Source: Microbacteriaceae bacterium X2B (GTDB lineage: Bacteria > Actinomycetota > Actinomycetes > Actinomycetales > Microbacteriaceae). From it: a stretch of 64,000 nucleotides of DNA. The stretch spans positions 62,001 to 126,000 of the forward strand of contig SCPB01000002.1 of assembly GCA_005502445.1 (NCBI GenBank). The letters are read 5' to 3'. Positions 57,394 to 64,000 of the stretch are shown one piece after another (the first letter of the stretch is position 1; every line of letters begins with the position of its first letter). The position numbers and the translations under genes are program-made. The notes below the pieces were generated by a model. It was given only the letters and a program-made list of their open reading frames with translations, had not been told where the DNA came from and made no database searches.

Positions 57394-57861
57394 TCAGCCA
57401 GCTCGGTCGAGGGGTCCTGTCGTAGCGTAGTCGAGCTGCTCGAGCTCGACGGGGGCGAGGTCGTCGATCGAGGCGTGCGTCGCGAACGCGCGGCGGGGCT
57501 TCACGGCGTCGACGTAGTCCATGACCTCGCCGATCTTCAGCCACGGCGCGCTCGCGGGCACGGCGAGCACGTCCACCGGGCCGGAGGGCACCGTGAACGA
57601 GTCGCCCGGGTAGTAGAGCAGGCCGTTGACGAGCACCCCCAGGTTGTCGATGACGGGGATGCTGCGGTGGATCTCGGCGTGCCGGCCACCGGAGAAGGCG
57701 AGGGCGAAGGGTCCGGCGGTGCGGGCATCCCCGGCCGAGACGATCTGCCAGGCGAATCCGGGGTGTGCGGCGGCGACCCCGGCGGGGGCGAACAGCTCGA
57801 CGCCGCTCGCGCCCTCGTGCTCGATGCTGAGGCAGGCGTGCTCGCGCTTCGTGACGATCAT
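57394..57861 (-). pseudogene. MBL-fold hydrolase, damaged copy lacking the metal site
   Basis: 155-residue open frame starting MIVTKREHACLSIEHEGAS, then jumping straight to GVELFAP: an in-frame 129-bp deletion removes 43 residues, including the VVTHEHADH metal motif. The C-terminal end after VFATHA-like sequence is replaced by an unrelated tail (SIDDLAPVELEQ). It is the copy next to intact csoR and is probably the original chromosomal 5' half. A folded hydrolase is unlikely. Confidence 0.8.
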
Positions 57862-57907
57862 GGGCACACTGTACTCACGGCAGCTCACGACGCCGAGGAG
57901 TGATCCG

Positions 57908-57936
57908 TTGACTAAAATACCCCCCAGGGGTATCAT
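57908..57936 (+). promoter_or_regulatory. CsoR-type operator and promoter, copy 2 (intact csoR)
   Basis: TTGACT (57908-57913), 17-bp spacer, TATCAT (57931-57936), with ATACCCCCCAGGGGTAT (57917-57933) in the spacer. The csoR ATG is 7 nt after -10, a leaderless arrangement. Autoregulation by CsoR is expected. Confidence 0.8.
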
Positions 57937-57942
57937 TCGCTC

Positions 57943-58224
57943 ATGATAGACGACATCAAGAAGCGCGCCCTGCACCGCGCGCGCATCCTGCAGGGCCAGA
58001 TGCGCGGCATCGAGCGCATGATCGAGGCCGACGAGTACTGCGTCGACATCATCACGCAGTCGCTCGCCATTCAGAAGAGCCTGCGCAGCCTCAACAAGCT
58101 GCTCGTCGAGAACCACCTGCGCACGCACGTCACCGACATGTTCGAGGCCGGCGGCGACGAGCGCGAGAAGGCCATGGCCGAGCTGCTCGCCGTCTTCGAG
58201 CTGCAGAACAACCGCGGCAGCTGA
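57943..58224 (+). CDS. csoR: CsoR/RcnR-family metal-sensing repressor
   Basis: 93 aa, all-helical CsoR/RcnR fold (DUF156). Metal-site residues are Cys33 (EYCVDI), His58 and His62 (ENHLRTHV). The Cu-sensing CsoR of Mycobacterium has Cys-His-Cys; here the third ligand is His, so the metal could be Cu(I) with a variant site or another metal. It binds the G/C-tract operator just upstream and is made from a leaderless message. Confidence 0.9.
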   Translation: MIDDIKKRALHRARILQGQMRGIERMIEADEYCVDIITQSLAIQKSLRSLNKLLVENHLRTHVTDMFEAGGDEREKAMAELLAVFELQNNRGS

Positions 58225-58237
58225 GCGGTCGCGGCGC

Positions 58238-59149
58238 GTGCTCGAGGCGCTGACCGTCGCCGTCGCGATCAACCCCGCCGCCGCCTTCGGACGCGGCCGC
58301 GCGGTCGGCCCCGCAGTCGTCGCCCTGCTGCGCGAGCGCGGGCACACGGTGCTCGAACTCGTCGAGCGCGACGCCGAGGCGCTGCGCACCGCGGCCCGCG
58401 CGCGCATCGCCGACGGAGTCGACGCCCTCGTCGTCGTCGGCGGCGACGGCATGGTCAACCTCGGCGTCAACCTCGTCGCGGGCACTCCGACCCCGCTCGG
58501 CATCGTGCCGAGCGGCACCGGGAACGACATGGCGCGCGGCCTCGACATCCCTCTCGGCGACCCCGTCGCGGCGGTCGAGGGGATGCTCGTCGCGCTCGAT
58601 CGCGGCCCTCGCCTCATCGACGCGGCGCGCATCGACCACGGCACCGGGCCGCACGCCGGCTCGCGCCGCTTCGCCTGCGTGCTCTCGGCGGGCTTCGACG
58701 CGATCGTCAACGAGCGGGCCAACCGCATGCGCCGACCGCGCGGGCGCAGCCGCTACACGATCGCGCTGCTGGTCGAGCTCGCGCGGCTGCGGCCGATCGA
58801 CTACCGACTCGTCGTCGACGGCGTCGAGCACCGCGAGCGAGCGCTGCTCGTCACGGTCGGCAACGGCACCTCGCTCGGCGGGGGCATGCGCGTCACGCCG
58901 GCGGCGCTGCTCGACGACGGCGAACTCGACGTCATGCTCGTGCGCCCGCTATCGCGGCTCGCGTTCCTGCGCATCTTCCCGCGCGTATTCGCCGGCACGC
59001 ATGTAGCCGACCCGCACGTCGTCTCTCTGCGCGCGCGCCGCATCCGCATCGAGGCGGATGGCGTCGTCGCCTACGCCGACGGCGAGCGCATCGCGGCCCT
59101 GCCGATCGATGTCGCGGTCGAGCCGGGGGCCCTGCGCGTGCTCGCCTGA
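58238..59149 (+). CDS. Diacylglycerol kinase / lipid kinase family protein
   Basis: 303 aa. DAGK catalytic domain with nucleotide-binding GGDGMVNLGVN and SGTGNDMARGLDIPLGD, followed by the C-terminal beta domain (TVGNGTSLGGGMRVTP, EADGVVAYADGERI). Members phosphorylate diacylglycerol or related lipids (YegS/DgkB). GTG start at 58238, 13 bp after the csoR stop, so probably co-transcribed with csoR. Confidence 0.88.
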   Translation: MLEALTVAVAINPAAAFGRGRAVGPAVVALLRERGHTVLELVERDAEALRTAARARIADGVDALVVVGGDGMVNLGVNLVAGTPTPLGIVPSGTGNDMARGLDIPLGDPVAAVEGMLVALDRGPRLIDAARIDHGTGPHAGSRRFACVLSAGFDAIVNERANRMRRPRGRSRYTIALLVELARLRPIDYRLVVDGVEHRERALLVTVGNGTSLGGGMRVTPAALLDDGELDVMLVRPLSRLAFLRIFPRVFAGTHVADPHVVSLRARRIRIEADGVVAYADGERIAALPIDVAVEPGALRVLA

Positions 59150-59256
59150 GCAGCTGCCGGGGCGGCTCCGGGAGGGCTGCCCGCCGGCATGCCGACCGGC
59201 CGCCCGCCGGTTTGGAGGAGCCTGTCGACATATGCCATACTCGTCCAGTCGCAAAC

Positions 59257-59332
59257 GGCCCCATCGTATAGCGGCCTAGTACGCCGCCCTCTCACGGCGG
59301 TAACGCGGGTTCGAATCCCGCTGGGGTCACCA
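59257..59332 (+). tRNA. tRNA-Glu (anticodon CTC)
   Basis: Acceptor GGCCCCA/TGGGGTC, anticodon arm CCGCC-CTCTCAC-GGCGG with CTC, T arm GCGGG-TTCGAAT-CCCGC, discriminator A and encoded CCA (59330-59332). Followed directly by a strong terminator. Confidence 0.96.
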
Positions 59333-59338
59333 CTCGAG

Positions 59339-59363
59339 AAACCCCCGGTCATGCCGGGGGTTT
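59339..59363 (+). terminator. Terminator of tRNA-Glu
   Basis: AAACCCCCGG and CCGGGGGTTT, a 10-bp stem with a TCATG loop, followed by TTCGTCGTCTTC. Confidence 0.82.
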
Positions 59364-59443
59364 CGTCGTCTTCGGTGGCGTTCCGGATGAACCTGAGAGC
59401 GGCCCGGCGACGAGGGTCGCGGCCTCGCGTTAGACTCGGCGCA

Positions 59444-59545
59444 GCGAAGGGGAGTATCCCGATTCGCCTGATCCGTCACCACGGGCTCCGTCGTCGAGGC
59501 CCCGGATCCGGCGCCGCGCTCTGCGCGGGGGAGAGACTTTCGTCC
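59444..59545 (+). ncRNA. yybP-ykoY-type (Mn2+) riboswitch upstream of terC
   Basis: The two conserved halves of the motif are present: GAAGGGGAGTATCCC (59446-59460) and GCGGGGGAGAGACTTTCGTCC at 59525-59545, with GC-rich paired arms between (CCACGGGCTCCGTCG, GGCCCCGGATCCGGCGCC). In known cases Mn2+ binding turns on the downstream efflux or TerC/Alx gene. TAGACT at 59431 may be the -10. Confidence 0.78.
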
Positions 59546-59575
59546 TCCATCGCACCCTCCCACCGAAAGGCCTTC

Positions 59576-60655
59576 GTGGACTACGTCATCCCCGCCTGGT
59601 TCGAGATCGGCTCGTTCATCGTGCTGAGCCTCATCCTCGTCGCCGACCTCCTTCTCGTCGTCCGACGCCCGCACGTGCCGAGCCCGAAGGAGTCGGGGCT
59701 GTGGGTGGCGTTCTACGTCGCCCTCGCTCTCGCCTTCGCCGGTCTCATGTTCACGGTCGTCGGGCCGGACGCGGGCGGCGAGTTCGTCGCCGGCTGGCTC
59801 ACCGAGTACAGCCTGTCGATCGACAACCTCTTCGTCTTCGTCATCATCATGGCCCAGTTCTCGGTGCCCAAGAAGATGCAGCAGGAGGTGCTGATGGTCG
59901 GCATCATCCTCGCCCTCATCTTCCGCGGCGTGTTCATCCTGCTGGGGGCGACGCTCATCGAGAACTTCAGCTGGGTCTTCTACATCTTCGGCGCCTTCCT
60001 GCTCGTCACCGCGGCCCAGCAGACCTTCTCCGGCAGAGAGGACGACGCGGAGCGCGAGTCGAAGCTCATCGGCTTCCTGCGCAAGCGCATCGCGATCACG
60101 GACGAGTTCCACGGCATGCGCATCCGCACGCGCATCGACGGTCGCCGGGTGTTCACTCCGCTGCTCATCGTCTTCATCGCGATCGGCACGACCGACCTCA
60201 TCTTCGCGCTCGACTCGATCCCCGCGATCTTCGGCATCACGCAGAGCCCGTTCATCGTCTTCACCGCGAACGTCTTCGCGCTCATGGGCCTGCGCCAGCT
60301 GTACTTCCTGCTCGGGCACCTCGTCGACAAGCTCGAGTACCTCAAGTACGGCATCGCGTTCATCCTCGCCTTCATCGGCGTCAAGCTCGTGCTGCAGGCC
60401 CTGCACGAGAACGAGGTGCCGTTCATCTACGGCGGCGAGCCCGTGCCCGTGCCCGAGATCGACACGTGGACCTCGCTCATCGTCATCGTCCTGTCGATGG
60501 CGGTCGCGGTGGCCGCGAGCCTCATCAAACTGCGCCGTGAGCACCACTACATCCCGAGCCTCACGGGGCCGAGCGACGACGACGAGCCCGCCGTCGTCGA
60601 GGCGCCCGGCGAGGGCGAACCGTCCGCCGGGCGGGCTGAGTCGCGCGAGCGCTGA
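59576..60655 (+). CDS. TerC/Alx-family transporter (probable Mn2+ exporter)
   Basis: 359 aa with eight to nine helices. Family motifs EYSLSIDNLFVFVIIM and IGTTDLIFALDSIPAIFGIT carry the conserved membrane Asp residues. GTG start at 59576 after GAAAGG. Members (Alx, MeeF/MeeY) export Mn2+; the riboswitch upstream supports that. A tail of about 50 polar residues ends the protein. Confidence 0.9.
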   Translation: MDYVIPAWFEIGSFIVLSLILVADLLLVVRRPHVPSPKESGLWVAFYVALALAFAGLMFTVVGPDAGGEFVAGWLTEYSLSIDNLFVFVIIMAQFSVPKKMQQEVLMVGIILALIFRGVFILLGATLIENFSWVFYIFGAFLLVTAAQQTFSGREDDAERESKLIGFLRKRIAITDEFHGMRIRTRIDGRRVFTPLLIVFIAIGTTDLIFALDSIPAIFGITQSPFIVFTANVFALMGLRQLYFLLGHLVDKLEYLKYGIAFILAFIGVKLVLQALHENEVPFIYGGEPVPVPEIDTWTSLIVIVLSMAVAVAASLIKLRREHHYIPSLTGPSDDDEPAVVEAPGEGEPSAGRAESRER

Positions 60656-60739
60656 CCCGTCGCACGCGGCGCCCCGGCCGCGGTCCGCTCGCCGTCCCCC
60701 GGGCGCAGGGCCACGGAGGGGCGGTGGTATTCTGATCCG

Positions 60740-60784
60740 ATGCTTCACGGTCGACTTCTCCTTCGTCGCCGCGACGAGTCCTGA
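60740..60784 (+). CDS. leuL: Leu-rich leader peptide of the leuCD operon
   Basis: 14 codons, [14 protein letters not shown], with four Leu (CTT, CTT, CTC, CTT). The -10 TATTCT (60728-60733) puts transcription start at 60740, so the ATG is the first base: a leaderless leader. Too short for normal gene calling. Ribosome stalling at the Leu codons would alter the following hairpins. Confidence 0.62.
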   Translation: MLHGRLLLRRRDES

Positions 60785-60808
60785 TTCTCCAGGCCTGTCT
60801 CGTCGCGG
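60763..60808 (+). promoter_or_regulatory. Leucine attenuator: mutually exclusive hairpins
   Basis: Stem A: TCGTCG/CGACGA with a CCG loop (60763-60777). Stem B: CCGCGACGAG/CTCGTCGCGG (60769-60778 with 60799-60808), 10 bp. They share the bases 60769-60777 and cannot form together; Stem A overlaps the Leu/Arg codons. CTCGTC also occurs again just before the leuC start codon (60848-60853). Confidence 0.55.
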
Positions 60809-60853
60809 AGTTCGCCATCGGCCGGATCGCTCGATCGAAGAAGGACCCTCGTC

Positions 60854-62350
60854 ATGACCGTGGATTCACCCGACGCCCGCCCGCGCACTCTCGCCGAGAA
60901 GGTGTGGGACTCCCACCTCGTCGCCAAGGGCGAGAGCGGCGAGCCCGACCTGCTCTACATCGACCTGCACCTCGTGCACGAGGTCACGAGCCCGCAGGCC
61001 TTCGACGGCCTGCGGCTCGCCGGCCGCCCCGTCCGCCGGCCCGACCTGACGATCGCGACGGAGGACCACAACACTCCGACCCTCGCGATCGACAAGCCGA
61101 TCGCCGAGCCGACGAGCCGCATCCAGATCGAGACGCTGCGCAAGAACTGCGCCGAGTTCGGCGTCCGCCTGCACTCGCTCGGCGACGTCGAGCAGGGCAT
61201 CGTGCACGTCGTCGGGCCGCAGCTGGGCCTGACGATGCCCGGCATCACGGTCGTCTGCGGCGACTCGCACACCTCCACGCACGGCGCTTTCGGCGCCCTC
61301 GCGATGGGCATCGGCACGAGCGAGGTCGAGCACGTGCTCGCCACGCAGACGCTGCCCCTGAAACCCTTCAAGACGATGGCGATCACGGTCGAGGGCACCT
61401 TGCGCCCCGGCGTCACTGCGAAAGACATCATCCTCGCGGTCATCGCGAAGATCGGCACCGGCGGCGGCCAGGGCTACGTGCTCGAGTACCGCGGATCCGC
61501 GATCCGCGCCCTGTCGATGGATGGCCGCATGACGATCTGCAACATGTCGATCGAGGCGGGCGCGCGCGCCGGCATGGTCGCCCCCGACGCGACCACGTTC
61601 GCCTACCTCCGGGGCCGCCCGCACGCGCCCGAGGGCGCCGACTGGGATGCCGCCGTGGAGCACTGGAACACGCTGCGCACCGACGACGCCGCCGTGTTCG
61701 ACGCCGAGGTCTTCATCGACGCCGACGAGCTCGAGCCCTTCGTCACGTGGGGCACCAACCCCGGCCAGGGCGTCAGCCTCAACGATTCGGTGCCCGACCC
61801 CGCGACGATCATCGACCCCAACGAGCGCGCGGCGGCCGAGCGGGCCCTGGAGTACATGGACCTCGCGGCCGGCACGCCCATGAAGCAGATCGCCGTCGAC
61901 GCGGTATTCATGGGCTCGTGCACCAACAGCCGACTCGACGACCTTCGTGCCTTCGCCTCGATAATCAGGGGCCAGAGGAAGGCGGACGGCGTGCGTGTCA
62001 TGGTCGTGCCCGGCTCGGCCCGCGTGCGACTCGAGGCCGAGGCGGAGGGCATCGACAAAATGGTCGAGGAGTTCGGCGCCGAGTGGCGCTTCGCGGGCTG
62101 CTCGATGTGCCTGGGCATGAACCCCGACCAGCTCGCGCCCGGCGAGCGCTGCGCCTCGACCTCGAACCGCAACTTCGAGGGCCGGCAGGGAAAGGGCGGG
62201 CGCACGCACCTCGTGAGTCCCCTCGTCGCGGCGGCCACGGCCATCCGCGGCACGCTGTCGAGCCCGGCCGACCTCGTCGCCGACGGGATCGACGTCGATC
62301 CACGCCTCTTCCACGCCGGCACCACGAGCGCATCGGAGGTCACGGCCTGA
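60854..62350 (+). CDS. leuC: 3-isopropylmalate dehydratase large subunit
   Basis: 498 aa, aconitase family, leucine biosynthesis. The [4Fe-4S] ligands are Cys in [11 protein letters not shown] and the CxxC of [31 protein letters not shown] and EDHNTPT are substrate-site motifs. Works with LeuD; the two genes overlap by 1 nt (TGATG). AAGAAGGA precedes the ATG. Confidence 0.96.
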   Translation: MTVDSPDARPRTLAEKVWDSHLVAKGESGEPDLLYIDLHLVHEVTSPQAFDGLRLAGRPVRRPDLTIATEDHNTPTLAIDKPIAEPTSRIQIETLRKNCAEFGVRLHSLGDVEQGIVHVVGPQLGLTMPGITVVCGDSHTSTHGAFGALAMGIGTSEVEHVLATQTLPLKPFKTMAITVEGTLRPGVTAKDIILAVIAKIGTGGGQGYVLEYRGSAIRALSMDGRMTICNMSIEAGARAGMVAPDATTFAYLRGRPHAPEGADWDAAVEHWNTLRTDDAAVFDAEVFIDADELEPFVTWGTNPGQGVSLNDSVPDPATIIDPNERAAAERALEYMDLAAGTPMKQIAVDAVFMGSCTNSRLDDLRAFASIIRGQRKADGVRVMVVPGSARVRLEAEAEGIDKMVEEFGAEWRFAGCSMCLGMNPDQLAPGERCASTSNRNFEGRQGKGGRTHLVSPLVAAATAIRGTLSSPADLVADGIDVDPRLFHAGTTSASEVTA

Positions 62351-62946
62351 TGGAGAAGATCACGACCGTCTCGGGCGTCGCGGTGCCCCTGCGCCGTTCG
62401 AACGTCGACACCGACCAGATCATCCCCGCCGTCTACCTGAAGCGCGTCACCAAGACGGGCTACGACGACGGCCTGTTCTCGGCCTGGCGACAGGATCCGG
62501 AGTTCATCCTGAACAGGCCCGCCTACGCGAACCCGCGCATCCTGTTCGCCGGCCCCGACTTCGGCACCGGATCGAGCCGCGAGCACGCGGTATGGGCGCT
62601 GCGCGACTTCGGCTTCCGCGCCGTCATCAGCCCGCGCTTCGGCGACATCTTCCGCGGCAACGCCGGCAAGCAGGGTCTGCTCGTGGGCACGGTCGACGAG
62701 GCCGTCGTCGAGCGGATCTGGGCGGCCCTCGAGGCCCAGCCGGGTCTCGAGGCGACGGTCGACCTGGTGGAGCGGAATGTGCGCGTCGGCGGTATCGTTG
62801 CAGCCTTCGACATCGACGACTACACGCGGTGGCGGCTGCTCGAGGGGCTCGACGACATCGGGCTGACCCTCCGAGACGAGCAGGCGATCACCGATTTCGA
62901 GGCCAGCCGCGAGACATGGCGGCCGCGCACGCTCCCCGCCCGGTGA
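62350..62946 (+). CDS. leuD: 3-isopropylmalate dehydratase small subunit
   Basis: 198 aa swivel-domain subunit of isopropylmalate isomerase. [15 protein letters not shown] and [20 protein letters not shown] are signature motifs. ATG at 62350 overlaps the leuC stop by 1 nt. Confidence 0.96.
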   Translation: MEKITTVSGVAVPLRRSNVDTDQIIPAVYLKRVTKTGYDDGLFSAWRQDPEFILNRPAYANPRILFAGPDFGTGSSREHAVWALRDFGFRAVISPRFGDIFRGNAGKQGLLVGTVDEAVVERIWAALEAQPGLEATVDLVERNVRVGGIVAAFDIDDYTRWRLLEGLDDIGLTLRDEQAITDFEASRETWRPRTLPAR

Positions 62947-62972
62947 TCCCGGGCCGACAGGATAGAGGCTCC

Positions 62973-64000
62973 GTGACCACCACTCTCGACAAGGACTCGC
63001 AGAAGTCGGCCGAGCGCGTCGGCCTCGCCTCCGACACGATCGTCATCCGTGGCGGCAAGCCGCTCACGGGGCGCATCGAGGTACGCGGGGCGAAGAACCT
63101 CGTCACCAAGGCGATGGTCGCGGCGCTGCTCGCCGACACCCCGAGCACGCTCAAAGGGGTTCCCGAGATCAGCGACGTCCACGTCGTGCGCGGCTTGCTC
63201 GAAGCCCACGGCGTCGTCGTCGACGAGCGGGAGCCGGGCGAGCTCGTGCTCGACCCGACGAACGTGCAGAGCGCCCACATCGCCGAGATCAACGCGCACG
63301 CAGGCTCCAGCCGCATCCCGATCCTGTTCTGCGGCCCCCTGCTGCACCAGCTCGGCGAGGCGTTCATCCCCGACCTCGGCGGCTGCAAGATCGGCGACCG
63401 CCCGATCGACTTCCACCTCAACGCCTTGCGCGCGCTCGGCGCGACCGTCGAGAAGCTCGCCGACGGCATCCGCCTGACCGCGCCGAATGGACTCTGCGGC
63501 GCGCGCATCGAACTGCCGTACCCGAGCGTCGGCGCGACCGAGCAGGTGCTGCTCTCGGCCGTGCGCGCGACCGGGACGACCGAGCTCAAGAACGCCGCGA
63601 TCGAGCCCGAGATCATGGATCTCATCGCGATCCTTCAGAAGATGGGCGCGATCATCTCGGTCGAGCCCAATCGCGTGATCGTCATCGAGGGCGTCGAGGC
63701 GCTGCGCGGCTACCTCCACACGGCCATCTTCGACCGCAACGAGGCCGCGAGCTGGGCCTCTGCGGCGCTCGCGACACGCGGCGACATCGTCGTCGGCGGC
63801 GCCAAGCAGCAGGAGCTCATGACCTTCCTCAATGTCTACCGCAAGGTCGGCGGCGAGTTCGACGTGCTCGAGGACGGCATCCGGTTCTGGCATCCCGGCA
63901 CCCCCCTCAAGCCCGTCATGGTCGAGACCGACGTGCACCCCGGGTTCATGACCGACTGGCAGCAGCCGCTCATCGTCGCCCTCACGCAGGCCGAGGGGCA
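62973..64000 (+). CDS. murA: UDP-N-acetylglucosamine 1-carboxyvinyltransferase (partial)
   Basis: First committed step of peptidoglycan synthesis, adding enolpyruvate from PEP to UDP-GlcNAc. GTG at 62973 after AGGATAGAGG; about 342 residues are present before the window ends (the family has about 420-450). PEP/UDP-GlcNAc motifs: RGAKNLVTKAM and LGGCKIGDRPIDFHL with active-site Cys138 (the residue fosfomycin alkylates). It starts 26 bp after leuD. Confidence 0.94.
   Translation, partial: MTTTLDKDSQKSAERVGLASDTIVIRGGKPLTGRIEVRGAKNLVTKAMVAALLADTPSTLKGVPEISDVHVVRGLLEAHGVVVDEREPGELVLDPTNVQSAHIAEINAHAGSSRIPILFCGPLLHQLGEAFIPDLGGCKIGDRPIDFHLNALRALGATVEKLADGIRLTAPNGLCGARIELPYPSVGATEQVLLSAVRATGTTELKNAAIEPEIMDLIAILQKMGAIISVEPNRVIVIEGVEALRGYLHTAIFDRNEAASWASAALATRGDIVVGGAKQQELMTFLNVYRKVGGEFDVLEDGIRFWHPGTPLKPVMVETDVHPGFMTDWQQPLIVALTQAEG

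Noticed and set aside
44590-58224. CRISPR array or integrase marking the island
   Set aside because: No regularly spaced identical repeats with spacers and no integrase gene were found, so the island may have entered by homologous recombination or lost its integrase.

Overview
The window is chromosomal DNA from a high-GC Gram-positive actinobacterium. Gene content, the many GTG/TTG and ATGA-overlap starts, and the style of the lipoproteins and ABC transporters fit the Microbacteriaceae, but this placement is an inference from gene style, not from a marker-gene comparison.

Layout. (1) 1-8.1 kb: housekeeping and envelope genes: a Fic AMPylase, a LysR regulator cut in two by an intact IS256-family insertion sequence (8-bp target duplication), a 36-aa membrane peptide, Mrp, DUF1003, an MgtE-N/CBS protein, a general stress protein and a hotdog thioesterase. 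(2) 8.1-22.6 kb: a complete myo-inositol catabolic cluster (iolC, aldolase, iolA/mmsA, iolB, iolD, iolE, iolG, iolH and a second TIM-barrel isomerase), a ribose-type ABC importer, and a GntR/UTRA repressor. A 10-bp motif of the type TGTYAGGACA occurs at four promoters in the cluster, including the repressor's own, and looks like its operator. (3) 22.7-27.5 kb: tandem glycine riboswitch followed by gcvT-gcvH-gcvP. (4) 27.7-44.4 kb: peroxiredoxin, CPBP protease, a peptide ABC importer with an unusually long permease, BipA/TypA, FAH hydrolase, MFS transporter, gltX, and two membrane proteins.

(5) 44.6-57.9 kb: an accessory region starting at tRNA-Gln(CTG). It mixes intact genes (a repetitive coiled-coil protein, ppx, a DUF4143 ATPase, the AbiE type IV toxin-antitoxin pair, a BNR/Asp-box protein, an M56-BlaI sensor pair, Met-rich and small membrane proteins) with many broken ones (IS21 istA, DUF3846, sufU, csoR, copA, lgt, abiEii, and two damaged copies of an MBL-fold gene). 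Repeated pieces of one ancestral locus (ppx, MBL gene, csoR) mark where foreign DNA entered. The surviving content points to copper/metal stress.

(6) 57.9-64 kb: core chromosome resumes with csoR under a self-operator, a diacylglycerol-kinase-family gene, tRNA-Glu(CTC), a TerC-family transporter behind a yybP-ykoY-type (Mn2+) riboswitch, a leuCD operon with a leaderless Leu-rich leader peptide, and the start of murA.
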